Shown piece by piece: positions 1-12,174 of a stretch of 64,000 bases of DNA. The notes under the pieces were generated by a model. That model searched no databases, had not been told where the DNA came from, and saw nothing but the letters and a program-made list of their open reading frames with translations. This DNA comes from Sipunculus nudus (taxonomy: Eukaryota > Annelida > Sipuncula > Golfingiida > Sipunculidae), in the NCBI GenBank assembly GCA_026874595.1, contig CM049308.1, positions 26,460,367 through 26,524,366 of the forward strand, written 5' to 3'. Numbering within the stretch: the stretch's first letter is position 1; every line of letters starts with the position of its first letter. Position numbers and translations under genes: made by a program.

Positions 1-643
1 CCCTCCTTGCCGAAAAAGTCTATATACTCTGTATCCCTCCTCTACACTCACCCCCCCCCCCCCCCACCACCCCCATTGACGAACCTCACTGTATACGATT
101 TTTATTAAGTCTTTATCAAGATAGTCGATAATGACAAATATGAAGTCTTTTCGTTGACAACCTGTGTTTTTTTGCATATTTACATAATGTATACATAATA
201 TATAACGTAAGGTTAAAGGATATGTATAACTATAAGAGTGAACTTTTTACCACGTACGGGCAGCCTATTCGGGCAAAGTTCTTCAGAACTCATGTGCATT
301 GACCCACGCCAGAAGCCACGCTTCGTGACCACGTGATAAATGTATATATATGGCTATGGTTCTTTATTTATACCCGGGTATCCCCGTGCATGGTCAGATA
401 GAGAACTCATACAACAGGAAGAATTCCATTCAATGTTGTTTTAACCCACTTGTTTAATAATTCTCACTATAAATAATTTAAATTTATCTTTTTTTTTTTC
501 TTTTGGGGGGGGGGGCAATATATGCCTGTTACAATTAAATTATTAAAAATTATATAATTTATCAAAAATATGTAAGACCGCAGTCTTCCACAATATCACC
601 TCTCATATCTTTTATGGGGAAAAAAACTTGATAAGTACATAAA

Positions 644-832
644 TGGAGTGGAACCGCACACTTACGACCACCTTGCAATGGGATTGACCAAAGTGGTTGT
701 AATTTGAGGGTGGTCGTATTTGTAAAATTCTAAGGTAACTGGCTCATGTTTGATATTCGGGACCAAGAAAAATGTTTGCAATTGAAGAGTGGTCGCCGTT
801 GTGGGGTGGTCGTATAGCGGGGTTCCACTGTA
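644..832. mobile_element. pogo-like MITE (CAGTGGAACC ends)
   Basis: The left end reads agtggaaccgcacacttacgacc and the right end ggtcgtatagcggggttccactg, the inverse of it with a few changes. TA follows the right end. The interior repeats 'gtggtcgta' and 'gaccaccttgcaatggga'. Related ends occur at 35690, 49575, 55006 and 55881. The superfamily call rests on TA flanks and the CAGTRRAACC ends shared with the transposase-bearing element at 50772-51970. Confidence 0.6.
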
Positions 833-1944
833 TATCTCATTTATACACGCAGAACATGCATACATGGGAAGCCTGCACTGAGAACGTGCATTGGGACATA
901 AATAAAAGTCCTATAATATTTACGTTTCTTGAGGCATTTGATATTCTGGAAAATTTAGGATACATTTTTGTACATACACACGGAGTCTTTTCTTGCTGGC
1001 AGTAAATTCTTACAAAATAACTGGAAAAGCACTCAGCAGAGAGCATCATATACTTCTTTCTGGATCGGCACCAAAGTTTAACGGGGTCTTCCCTGGCATG
1101 CATGTAACCCACATCTCCTCATCACATTGAAAAACGGTAAAAACGGATGAAAACGGTAAGGTAGTTTTCCCGTTACTCTGTACATTAACAGAGAGAAAAC
1201 CCCAAGCGATGCACATAAAAAGAAAAATAGACAGACACGGCTAAAAAATTAATCTTCTTGGCGAAGTAATGGACAGGGTTGTTGGTAATATGATTCTCTT
1301 TATGTGAAATTTATCATAAGACCCTTAAAACCCCTTATTGTAATTATAAGTTATATTTTATACTTTAAAAAGGGTTGGAATAAAGACCAAAGCATAATGT
1401 AGAAAATTGCTGTTTAAAACCTCAACTTTTCATTTTAAGGAAAAATCAATTTTATGAATGTTGCTTATTGTTACGAATTTCCTTAAAACCGCGTGCTGTG
1501 CGTTAGATTTGGGTTATATAATTCTTCGGCCATATTCAGGTGGCATATATTAATTCAGTCATACGTAGCCCTTGATTCAGATATTTAAGCACAAGGACGA
1601 AAGGTGATCTGCCCATTTGAAAGGGATGGCGAGTGAACCGTAAAATAACGACAAACCCATAAGGCATACCCGAGGAGGGCGCTGTCCCGTGAAGGTTTCC
1701 TCTCAATGACGTCTTTGTAAAATGCTCAAGTCAAATACCATCAGTTTTAAAATGTTTCAAGATTAAAGTCACCCATATTTTTACCTTTAAAATTCCTATA
1801 TTACATTTAAAGGGACAATAAAGAGCACGACAAGAGCGCAGACCTCCGGTAAGTTCCATCTAAAGCAAATTCACTTCTGATTTTACATTTTTATTGCCTA
1901 TGACCGTTTTGTCCTATCTGTCATAACCCGACTCAGTATAGGCA

Positions 1945-2160
1945 ATGTTATTTGGGCTTATAAGCCTACTTGAGTCGTGATACGAGCAATATCGAGGAAT
2001 GCATCGCAGTGGTCCTCAATCAGGCTGCATTCATATTGTTGTTAACAGCCCATAATCTTAACATTATGTAACGAATGATGCATTAATGCAAGAGAATGCA
2101 TGTGAACTCACAACCGAAACAAACCCCGTCTCTATGGTAACGAGTCGTTTGCTGTATCGC
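1945..2160. repeat. Dispersed repeat, copy 1 (partner at 49205-49400)
   Basis: The segment contains aagcctacttgagt, ggaatgcatcgcagtggtc, cattcatat, acagcccataa.cttaacatta and a ccccgtctctatggtaacgagtc end. All of these recur in the same order in intron 15 at 49205-49400. No coding content is recognised. Element class unknown. Confidence 0.6.
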
Positions 2161-3849
2161 GTACAGGTTGGATGCACCCAGTAACCACGGAAGCCATGCT
2201 TGTATTCATGCGGTCAGAAATTCAGTTAACAAACATGTGGAGGGATTTACCAATATGCTGAGTTAGAATGGAACTTTTCTCCTTCATGTTGAGTGTTGTA
2301 AGAAAGAACACTGAAATTCAAACGAATAGTCTGGTTTGTGATATGACAGTGTATCTGTAGGTCATGAGGCGATGTTAGAAATGACGAAAATAATTGCATC
2401 CTCATGTGGCCTTAAAATGCGTTCCTCAGACCTAGACGTAAAGGCACTCCTGCAGGCCAGTAATAATGCAGGTCGTGATGTAAAAGGGCCGGTATGGCTC
2501 CAGTTTGTCCATGAAGTATCACTGCAAGTCATTAAAAGCTGTTTCAAGATTTCTTTTGTTCAGCAATTACGAAGCCTTTATCCTCGCGAGAGCCAATTCC
2601 TTTGTTCAGTGAATTCGATATTTAAAAAAGGGAGGCTAACATACAAAATAACTAATATACATATGGTCTTGTATAGAAAAATAATCTCGTTAAAGTCACA
2701 CTCAGCTCTGCATGAGTTGGCTCTGATGGAAACATATATACATGTGGACCAGATCATATTAGAAATTTCCCCTCAATATTTTTACTCTTAGCATAATTTT
2801 GTGGAAAAATTTTGTTTAGCTCATAACTTTAACAGTATGGTAAGTTAAATGAAAATGCAGAATACTAAGTCTGAACAGTATCTATCAATAACTAGATGGG
2901 TACAATCGCCATGCGATTAATGGGGCACGTGTCCGTGGCAAGTTCCAGTTCCAATACATGGCCGCAGATATATTCCGTATAAATAATGAAATGGTGTCTG
3001 CATGGCGTCTAAAGAAGCATGTGAGCATGTACTGAATGAGTAAATTGTATATTCCTATATTTTTTATAGAGTTTAATAGTTGTATGTTGTTTAATATAGG
3101 TTTACCAAAGTTTTTTTAGTGTTATACTTATAAGGCTGGGAGTATCGCTATTTTATTTGAAAATGTTAAAAAGATTATGTGCAACTTTACCAAAGCATAT
3201 CCAACTGGATGACAAATCCCATATGGTTCACAGTGATAGTGACAGTGAACATTTATGAATTTTGGCTCATTCAATCTGAACGATGATAATACGTTAAGGC
3301 GCATTTATACCAAACATAATTTTAAAAAGGAAATGTGCGCAGCGATTTTTCACAGGTTGATTATATGTTGATTTTCATTCTCCACAAGCACAATTTCGGA
3401 AACCGTTTCAACAAATTATGAAAATATGCTTATAAAGTTCTGGTCATGCATTTTACGATGTCAGTTTGCTTCTTGACCAAAAGGTGAGGCATTTCCTATT
3501 TCTATATTCACGTTTTTATGGGAAATGGTTAAAAAAGGAATCCAAATTTAAAAGCATTTTTTTAAATATTTTTGTTGGAGGTAAATACCCCATTATTTAT
3601 GCTCGCTTTACTTTATACTATACATCTGCAGATTTTCAATCCGGTTTTATAGACTACAGGACAGGGCTGTGTTTTTTACGCTTCCTCTCTTTGTACATCG
3701 TGGTGTTAACATGGCCCGGTGACTACTGCATCTGCGGGCCCTTAGTATGTAATATTTCCTGGGTCATAGCACAATGGCACCCCGGAAGTCGCATTCTTTT
3801 GTGATTGAAACACGGACTCTCCATTACGCCTGCAGAACACTCTGCTTGA

Positions 3850-3935
3850 TAAAAGTCTCTTTGGTTTAGATTGGAACCCATGATCTCTCGGCTTTGAGTC
3901 CTGTGCTCTACCCCTTAGCCACAGAAGCCGCTAAT
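3850..3935 (-). repeat. tRNA-like sequence, probable SINE head
   Basis: Read on the - strand: tgtggctaaggggtagagcac (A-box-like), then ggactcaaagccgagaga and atgggttccaatc (B-box-like GGTTCCAAT). This is the layout of a tRNA gene body. A clean acceptor stem is not visible, so a tRNA-derived SINE or decayed tRNA is more likely than a working tRNA. Confidence 0.45.
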
Positions 3936-4130
3936 TTAATAGCATTTGTTAATGAAAAAAAAAATCTTTTCAAGAAAGTTATTAGGTGTTATCCCTCAGC
4001 GTCCATCCATCCGTCACGCTCTTTCACAATAACTTTCTTAAGAACCATTGAGATAGTCAGGATAGTTGTGCTGGGAACCTTTTATATCCAGCAAGAATGT
4101 ACTAATTGCGTGAGATGTACCTTTATTAAA

Positions 4131-4545
4131 GGTGCCCATTCACCTACCTTTTGAAAAAGAATTTATGTGATTTCTGGCTTCCTCTATGTATATATTAATG
4201 ATCTAAGGGTAATTTTGGTTGTGACAAGTTCTTATAACGCCTACGTGAACGATGTATGAACCTGTTTATTAACAACATGTTTGTAAACACAGGAATGTTG
4301 ACAAACAGGAAAAAACATGAATAACCTAAGGTAGTAGGTTGCATATATGCGGAGGTAGAAAGGTCACTTGTTGCAAAACGCCATTTGCAAAGCTCTGTCT
4401 TATCTGACTTGCTGCCAGATGCCCTTGTTATTTAATTCTTTTGGCGGGTAAGCACATATTATAAACACTTTGATATAAACAAACAAGCAGCCTGCATGTG
4501 TACGGTGATATCCACGTTTTCTGTAAAAGCTCCATGGGATTACCA
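4131..4545 (+). repeat. Family-1 dispersed repeat, copy 1
   Basis: It begins ggtgcccattcacctaccttttgaaaaag and contains taatgatctaagggta, tgacaaacaggaaaaaacatg, acctaaggtagtaggttgca, gaaaggtcacttgttgcaaaacg and cagatgcccttgtt. The same blocks in the same order are found at 7001-7260, 28635-29040, 54120-54410 and, inverted, 42120-42420. Non-coding; class not identified. Confidence 0.7.
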
Positions 4546-4688
4546 TAGTTTATAAAGGTCAGATTGTTGATTGGGCCTCTTTAAACGATCATTTTAAGAT
4601 ATCTCAAATTTGTCCTTTACAAGATATGTAGAGCACATTTTAATTTATTTACTACTGAGGAAGAGTGAAACATTGTCTTCCCAAAACT

Positions 4689-5308
4689 CAGTGGCGTAAA
4701 TTTATTTTCAAGGGGGGGGGGGGGCGATTCGCAGGCTTGGGGGGGGATGTCAACATTGGGACTACCTTTTATACATTTTAAAAATTTGATTTAGACTGAA
4801 CAGTATCTGAATGTTTAAATGACACGTCGATGCCCGTCATTAATGGCCCAATTAAGATTTGGCATACTTCCACTCTATATAAGAACAGGTCGATTTAAGA
4901 ATATAAGGAATCCACGAACTTGTCGCTTGAGAAATACCATGCAGACCAGATGAACGTATTTGTAACATTTGCGATTTAAATAAAATGAAAAATGAATGCC
5001 ATTTTGTATGTCAATGTAACGCAATAATAAACAAAATTTCTTCTTTCTTTCTATTCACATTTCATATGTATTACAATTTAGTATAAGATTTAAAAGAAAT
5101 AATGTATTATGTTTCCAGTATGGGTTTATTCTAAATCAGGTTTAGATTTATAATATTTCATGCATAATAAACTAAGAAATGGATCTAAAGTGTATAATTC
5201 TGATTAAAAATAAATTTCATTTCCAATATAATAATGTTATTCACAGGGGGGATCATCCCCCCCCCCTTTTTTTGCTTAAAAGTTCAGTCGAGTGTATTGA
5301 CGCCCCAG
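4689..5308. mobile_element. Possible DNA-transposon relic with CAGTGGCGT ends and G/C runs
   Basis: The left end cagtggcgtaaattt is followed by a 12-G run. The right end is a C run, then gtattgacgccccag, a partial inverse of the left. The interior is AT-rich with no open frame. I see no clear target duplication, so the pairing of ends is tentative. Confidence 0.35.
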
Positions 5309-5968
5309 TATATGGGCACGTAACCTGATAACTGAACCCCGCCCTATATACGTGTAGGAGGGGGTGTAGCTACCACCTCAACCACCCACGCGCTCGTATT
5401 TTTTTCTTTCTTTTCTTTTTGCTCCGATGCCTCTGCTTCACAAAATCTTGCTCCTTGACTGTCGTTTACTTGGGGAATTATGGGGGCGTGGACCAGAGTG
5501 GAAAAGAGCTCTCCCTTTGAACCCAACTTAACCTTGAATATCCCGAACAGTTTTGGGAGACATAACGTTTCTAGTATTAGCATACTTCTTGAATATAATA
5601 TTAATGACCACATTTATGAAATTCCAGACACACCTAGTACCTGCTAATGTAAAAATTACAAAGTGAAAGCTACTTTCAAGACAAACAAAAAACTAAGACA
5701 TGATCATGTCAGTTTTCATTTATGATTTCATTCGCAACAACATACAAAACGTCGATCTCGAAAGACATTTTCCTGATACAAGACATCTAGGAATTACGCG
5801 AAATGTTTATAAATTTGATCTCTTTTTTCAGACACTGACCTTCTGATTGATCAATTCTAATTATTAATTTTTTTAACGTTGTGAAAATAATATTTTTTTA
5901 TATATTTTATATGATATACATTTTCTTCTTTAATGTTTTATTTGACTTATATATTCTTATATACTCTG

Positions 5969-5979
<11 letters not shown>

Positions 5980-6029
<50 letters not shown>
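5980..6029. repeat. (TA)n microsatellite
   Basis: About 25 uninterrupted TA units, preceded by shorter tatataaa variants. Upstream of the gene. Confidence 0.95.
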
Positions 6030-6032
<3 letters not shown>

Positions 6033-7000
6033 TATGTAAAAATTAATGCAACATTTAAATCCTCGGTAGGACTTTATAATCTTTAAAAGCTATTTAAAAA
6101 AATTAAAACAATTATAATGAAATATAATTAATGAGTGTATACAATAAATTCGCAACCAACAAAATAAACGCCCCCTCTGTATAAATCATGGATATATCCT
6201 TAATTGGTAAAGATAGGCGTCGTCTAGGTATCTTGCTCTCTTTATATACGGTCATTTTATTTCACAGGTGTTACGACAAGCATGATCTTGCCTCCCAAGT
6301 CATCGCCGCCCAATAACAAACCCATCAACCTACTCAGGGGTCATCTGATGGACCATTAAGGACCATTACTTAAAATATTCAAAAGTACCCACGGCTGCAC
6401 TTGGTGTTTGGTGAACGTGACCATAAAGAGTGCTCCATACAGTGTACCCCAAGTTATATACGGAGTCTCGGGTCCAAAATTATGAAAGATGGTCTCAATA
6501 CTGTCACAGGAGTCTGTCTACATATTGTTAAAGGTTTTCCGTATAATATTTGCTAAAGTGCTACTATATGATCACTTCAAATGTGAAATATTCTGAAAGC
6601 TAAAAGTATTCTCTACAACATTTTTATCAATATTTCTAAAAATTTCTTTGATGGGAAGCATATTATAGTTTTTTTTACATTCTTAAATAACCTATAAAAT
6701 CACAATTCTTACAGTCAAAACACCCCCCCCCCCCCTCCCCCCGCTAGTCTAGTTTACCTATATCTGACCATGATGGGATGATACATTTTTCATCTGTTAC
6801 AGGTATACTTAGATTAATGATTTTAGTCAAGTATCTGAAATTCATAAAAATATTTTAAAATCAAGAATCTAAAAAACTAGAATCCACCAGTGTCAGACAA
6901 CCGTATAGCTTTACATATACCAACATGTAAAGCACATTCCTAGCCTTTCGAATATGTACATGTCGAGGGTTTTTGGACAAGCAGTTAATAAAATATTTAA

Positions 7001-7260
7001 AGATGCTAATTTACCTACCTTTTGAAAAAATAATTTATATAATTTTGGCTTCCTCTGTGTATAAATTAATGATCTAAGGGTAGTTTTGGTTTTAAAAAGT
7101 TCTTATTAAGTCTTCGTGGGGATGTATGAACTTGTTGACAAACGGGAAAAACAAGTAACCTAAGGTGGTAAGTTGCATATTTGTGGAGTTAGAAAGGTGA
7201 CTTGTTGCAAAACGCTAATATATGCAAAGCCCTGGCTTATCTGACTTGACGCCTGCATGA
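7001..7260 (+). repeat. Family-1 dispersed repeat, copy 2, running into a minisatellite
   Basis: It shares ttacctaccttttgaaaaaa, taatgatctaagggta, gacaaacgggaaaaac and gaaaggtgacttgttgcaaaacgc with copy 1. Its right part stops at 'ctgacttgacgcctgc', where copy 1 has 'gacttgctgccagatgccc', and the 34-bp array begins there. Confidence 0.7.
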
Positions 7261-8140
7261 TGCATCCGTAGATGCCCAAACATCCAACCAAAACTGCACC
7301 TGTAGATGCCCAAACATCCAACCAAAACTGCACCTGTAGGTGCAAAAATATCCAACCAAAACTGCACCTGTAGATGCCAAAATATCCAACCAAAACTGCA
7401 CCTGTAGGTGCAAAAATATACAACCAAAACTGCACCTGTAGATGCCCAAACATCCAACCAAAACTGCACCTGTAGATGCCCAAACATCCAACCAAAACTG
7501 CACCTGTAGATGCCAAAATATCCAACCAAAACTACACCTGTAGGTGCAAAAATATCCAACCAAAACTGCACCTGTAGATGCCCAAACATCCAACCAAAAC
7601 TGCACCTGTAGGTGCAAAAATATCCAACCAAAACTGCACCTGTAGGTGCCAAAATATCCAAACAAAACTGCACCTGTAGATGCCAAAACATCCAACCAAA
7701 ACTGCACCTGTAGATGCCCAAACATCCAACCAAAACTGCACCTGTAGATGCCAAAATATCCAACCAAAACTGCACCTGTAGGTGCAAAAATATCCAACCA
7801 AAACTGCACCTGTAGGTGCCAAAAATATCCAACCAAAACTGCACCTGTAGATGCCCAAACATCCAACCAAAACTGCACCTGTAGATGCCCAAACATCCAA
7901 CCAAAACTGCACCTGTAGGTGCAAAAATATCCAACCAAAACTGCACCTGTAGATGCCCAAACATCCAACCAAAACTGCACCTGTAGATGCCCAAACATCC
8001 AACCAAAACTGCACCTGTAGGTGCAAAAATATCCAAACAAAACTGCACCTGTAGGTGCCTAAACATCCAACCAAAACTGCATCTGTAGTTGTCAAAACAT
8101 CCAACCAAAACTGAACCTGCATGTAGGTGCCTAAACAAAT
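7250..8140. repeat. 34-bp minisatellite, about 26 units
   Basis: The unit is ctgcacctgtagatgcc then caaacatccaaccaaaa (34 bp; one unit of 35). Two unit types are mixed: 'gatgcccaaacatcc' and 'ggtgcaaaaatatcc', the latter carrying the inverted repeat gcacct-gt-aggtgc. Because 34 is not a multiple of 3, all three reverse frames stay open for 200-300 codons; this is a by-product of the repeat and not a gene. The last two or three units (from 8060) are degenerate. Confidence 0.95.
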
Positions 8141-8224
8141 CATTAAAAAGAACATATGACTAGATACAATCATTGCATGCAGGAGCTAGAAGACCATAAG
8201 GCTGTTCCTGGGAAAATAACATAA

Positions 8225-8247
8225 ATATATATATATATATATATATT
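8225..8247. repeat. (TA)n microsatellite
   Basis: About 11 TA units directly before the SINE at 8248, possibly a target or tail sequence. Confidence 0.85.
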
Positions 8248-8445
8248 GTAGGGGCCTGGGCAGCTGAACGGTAAAACGCTCGGCCTTCTCCACTGGCGAC
8301 TCGGGTTCAATCCCAGGTGCTGCCATAAGAGTGGGTTGGAGTGGGCCGTCCAAGGTCGATGGTTCTCTCCGGGTTCTCCGGCTTCCTCCACCTCTCTCAC
8401 TGCGATCTTCAACTCTATCAGTATCCTCTATTTTCGCCTTAAATA
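8248..8445 (+). mobile_element. tRNA-derived SINE, copy a
   Basis: A-box-like ctgaacggtaaaacgctcgg and B-box gggttcaatccc are 30-40 bp apart, followed by a conserved body: gagtgggccgtccaaggtcg and ctccgggttctccggcttcctcc. The tail ends atcctctattttcgccttaa. Copies at 61793-61985 (inverted, same tail) and 52640-53155 (two, different tail) confirm a dispersed family. Confidence 0.8.
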
Positions 8446-9514
8446 TATAACTGTATACCGAGTAATCTGTCAAACTTTATCGTTGCTGTGATTCGATTTT
8501 ATAGAGAACATTGACTTCAATTTCAGTCAGTCATTCAGAACATTTTGTGATTTTATGCACTTAAACGTACAACCGTACGACAAACAAAGTTGCCTTTGTA
8601 AATGCTGCATGAAGATATCTGCAGAATATAAAGCCTGAACTGCTGATATATACATGCCCGAACATTAACCCTGCACTGTTTCTTTAAGTGCCAGAAAATC
8701 AACTGCCCGCTCTCTGTAGGTGCCAATTAAAACCATAACTACCGCTGTATGGGCATCAATGTATGTTACCAGTCTGTCTACTTAGCAGACATCTTTACTT
8801 GGCAAATACGTGCAATGCATATGTAAATCACCAGCCCTTGTGCATGTCACGTTATATATCGTTTTTTCAATTCCTGCTCTGAAATGTTTAAATTTTCAAG
8901 ACCTTATACACGGACATACGACTGTGAGATGGTACCTCCGATTATGAAATTCATAAATTATTATATAATTATATGATATCATAACACAATTATATAATGA
9001 TTATATAAAAATCTTTCTACCGCTGGAGAGCAGGGTGTAAGTCGGTAATCCTGAACATTCAATTGTATGTAAAGTTTGTCTAAAAAATTTCTCAATTATT
9101 AAGGTTATCTAAGCCTGTTATATTTAAAATTTTACTTAAAAAAATGGAAAATGGTTAAAATTCAGTAAACAACATAATTCTGGTAGAGTCATGCATGGTT
9201 GAGTTACACAATGGTGACTTTTCTTCCATGTGCCCTTTTAACAAGTTATTCATCACAAACGGTGTGTGAACACCCTGAATAAGACATAGGTCACTAGACA
9301 TAGGACGTTCAGCATCGTATGCCAAGGGGAACGGGTCAGAGAGCTCGATAGAGTTAACGGGCCACCTCGCTTCACGGACTAAACACACGAGCGCGGGTTC
9401 AGCAAGGTTCAGCTGAAGCAATTTTCTCCCACCCTGCAGTTGGTGGAGGACCGGACGGCTCCCCACACCCCACCCCAAGCCGACAGGAGAAATTGGTTTT
9501 TGCATGCCGCAAAC

Positions 9515-9602
9515 ATGGCATGCAGTAATCTGGTTTGCCTGCTGGTGCTCTTTTTGAGCGCCAGACTGGGAAATGCTGGATACGTTAATGAAAAATGGCA
9601 CA
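9515..9602 (+). CDS. Exon 1: signal peptide
   Basis: The frame opens at ATG 9515 (context aaacATGg, a good Kozak match) and codes for 29 residues. These begin with a short polar stretch, then a hydrophobic core LVCLLVLFLS and a small-residue site GNA before Gly22, a typical signal peptide with likely cleavage after residue 21. The exon ends at 9602 before GTGAGT and leaves phase 1. The start is chosen because it gives the signal peptide and splices in frame to exon 2. An upstream non-coding exon cannot be excluded. An open frame on the opposite strand over this region is a shadow. Confidence 0.82.
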
Positions 9603-10494
9603 GTGAGTACTTAATTTAGAATTTCTAGAAGTTTAAATATTTAAATAATTACTATGTGGAAGTTTCTCTATTAATGTTCATATTTCCATGAAGAATCTTA
9701 TAAAAGTGCAACTTTCAGTGTTTATAAATTTCTATGATTTCGTGTCTCGTTCAGCCATCATATACCGGACTTAAAGAACTTGAGTATTTGAAATATGACC
9801 AGTATTCAAAATCAAATACAAGTTTTTTTTTCAAATATACTTTGAAAAGTCATCTGCATTATCTATTTTGTATAATGAATGTGGCTAGATGCTCGTGTTT
9901 GAGCGCCAAGATAATATATATACCGGCTGTTTTGAAGAAAAAAAAACTATATATAATTATAAAAACGGAGTTCCTCCTTTTAAACGTTTAACAGCTAATT
10001 GAAAAGTCACTTGTAATAATTTTTATCGGCTATGTCTATTGTTATTTTGTTTCTTTATTTCCGTAATTTATCTTATTTTGTTCAGCTTCCTGGTCGCTCA
10101 GCTGCATGCATGCTTTGCCAAAATAATTACTCTATTGAAAAGTTACATTCACTGTTCTTAATTATTCAAATAAATGTCTGTTCAGCTGGTTTACCTACAG
10201 GACATTGTAAAACAAATAAAAAGGGACAATAAATATATTTTTTCCCTCGCATTTCTTTGATTATAGTTTCTTGCACTGTGAATTTTATTTTAAAATAATC
10301 CAGTTAATATATAGAGCATCCAGCTTGGAAAAGCTATACATAGATGTTGTTTAATTATAATATATTTAATTTTCAGTAAATTACATGTTACTCACCTTAA
10401 ATTTTACTAATAACTGGAAAAGTTCAAAATTTAACTTAATTTTCAATATTTATGAATATCAGAGTTAGTGATCCCCCTGAAGCGCCTAGCGATA

Positions 10495-10720
10495 AAATTC
10501 AGTAAGGCCACACACACAAAAAAAATGGGAACCAAAAAATATATGGTGCGGGCGGGCAATTTTTTTCTTTACCAGTAGAGACACATTAGGTAGAATTTGC
10601 AATCTTGCCTAGGAAACAGAAAAATTGCTTCAATTCTTGAAATGGGGTTTATAATTTACACTTAATTTGGTCCATTTTTAAACATTTATGTTTTTTTTTG
10701 GGGGGGGGGGGGGGTGTTTT
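10495..10720. repeat. Diverged relative of the 'ggttctcaggcac' MITE (tentative)
   Basis: taaggccacacacacaaaaaaaatgggaacc followed by ggtgcgggcggg resembles the end of the MITE copies at 21838, 40052 and 61392. A poly-T/poly-G run (10691-10716) lies near its right side. The right end is not clear. Confidence 0.3.
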
Positions 10721-10849
10721 TTTTCATATCGTAAGTCAGCCTGCACCATTACCAAGGACCTGGTCTTCATTTTAAAAAAAGTTGAGACACGGAATATACT
10801 CACATTTTTATTTGCATGGCCTAAGGAATTACGCATATTGAACGTACCC

Positions 10850-10925
10850 TAAACTGTATGGTTAAGGCCATGGCAGAAAGTCTGGGGTTCGAACTCTGCT
10901 GTGTATTCGTCAAACGCAAAATGGT
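10850..10925 (+). repeat. tRNA-like sequence
   Basis: tatggttaaggcc (A-box-like) and ggggttcgaactc (B-box) are spaced about 35 bp apart. Acceptor stem pairing is not evident, so it is likely a SINE relic. Located in intron 1. Confidence 0.4.
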
Positions 10926-11586
10926 GGCAGAATCTTTATAATTCCTCAGAGACTTTATCCAGTTTCTTTACGACATGTTGCGACTTATGTTATATTCTCG
11001 GACACTAATTAACGAAACATTCATTTGGTAATAAAAACTAATTTTTACCCCCTAACTCATTCAGTATAGAGAGTGCAAGTAGGCGTTATAGCGGGTCATT
11101 GTCCTGACCTTTAAAAGATTGACATTTTTATAAGCTTTCTATTGCTATTTTCAATGTGTTGATTTCTTAAATATCTGGTTTGCGATTTTTACGAACAGGT
11201 GTTGACCATACAGTGTACTGAAGAATGGAGCAATTAGTACCCAATTAAAATGCTAAAAACTTAACAGTTTCACATTGAAAGTGTCATATTAAATTTTTTT
11301 CTGGATTGGTGCTTCGTTGATTGGTGTGGACATTATTATTTTATAACTATTCTTTCAGCTGCCATACACTCCCAACGTTTATGTTTTTATCACAATGCCA
11401 CCATAAATGGTCATACCAAAGGATTTCTGAACTTTGAGCTTTACCTCCAGTGTTTAAAGAAATCGGTCTTTAAGTCTGTATCTGTGAAAGTATCAGATTC
11501 ATCTTTAGCAAGTTTTTTTTCAGTCATTCCAGATCTATTTTGTTTGAACTGCTGCTTTATATACCAAGATTCTCCGGGTCACAACA

Positions 11587-11715
11587 CCAGGGCCCGCACA
11601 GAGCAAACAATTGTAATCAGACCAGTGAGAGCGTGGTATCGCATTGTGTACCCAGTTTTAAATCCTCTCCAACCAGCTCTCGTTGGTCTGATTCTTGGCT
11701 CTGTGCCAGCTCTGG
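11587..11715. repeat. Foldback inverted repeat, about 45-bp arms
   Basis: The left arm (from ccagggcccgcacagagc to aatcagaccagtgagagc) is the near-perfect inverse of the right arm (gctctcgttggtctgatt to ggctctgtgccagctctgg), with a loop of about 40 bp. It explains why overlapping open frames exist on both strands here. It may be a short foldback transposon. Confidence 0.75.
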
Positions 11716-12174
11716 TTTTTAGGCCCCGAAAAACTAAGCTAAACAAGCAGAGGTTAGAACGAAGGAGATCTAGAACGACTGCAGTACATAACCACTGGGT
11801 GAGGAATGCATGTAAGTCGCAATATATAATCTGCCTTTCGTGTTGATCAGCTAATTCTCTCACTGATCAAACTTTTTATCTAATAATAATATATAAACAA
11901 AATATGTTTATGTTTATTTCGAATTCTCCACAAGGTGACTAAAAATTAAATATAACCTGCCTTTTCGAAAGCACCAAGATATATATGACGCACTACTGTC
12001 CGCATCATCATAATTCCCGAGATGAGTTTCACTTTTATTAATTAATGTTATAGTGATTATAAGGATGTAAGAAATATCTATAAACTTCATCTCAATTTTG
12101 AGTATCGGTGAGTATATAGAAAATTGGATACAATAGTTGACGCCGTATTATCTATTTCTAGGCCCCAGCCTAGA

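Larger units (their letters stand above)
1..9514. other. Upstream region without a supported protein gene
   Basis: The open frames here are short, lack recognisable domains and mostly overlap repeats. One 139-codon frame (2372-2791, +) has no motif or splice context I recognise. The stretch contains a poly-C run (about 50-65), a pogo-like MITE (644-832), dispersed repeats, G/C-run element ends (4689 and 5308), a (TA)n tract, a 34-bp minisatellite and a SINE, listed separately. The promoter and 5'UTR of the VWDE-like gene must lie at its right end, or further left if there is a non-coding first exon. I see no clear TATA box placed to decide this. Confidence 0.6.

Noticed and set aside
2372-2791. 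139-codon forward frame upstream of the gene
   Set aside because: No recognised motif, no splice signals in register with other frames, and AT-rich chance length; could not be supported.
7262-8140. CRISPR-like array
   Set aside because: Regular 34-bp period but there are no unique spacers; units are tandem and contiguous, and the DNA is eukaryotic.
7160-8173. Several long reverse-strand open frames with Trp/Phe/Cys-rich repeats
   Set aside because: They are produced by the 34-bp minisatellite, which lacks reverse stops and shifts frame each unit.
9155-9601. 148-codon reverse frame over exon 1
   Set aside because: Opposite-strand shadow of the signal-peptide exon and 5' region; no motif.
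10850-10925. Functional tRNA gene
   Set aside because: A- and B-box-like words present but no acceptor or anticodon stems that pair; treated as a SINE-like relic.
11484-11863. Overlapping open frames on both strands in intron 1
   Set aside because: They coincide with the foldback repeat, whose symmetry keeps both strands open.
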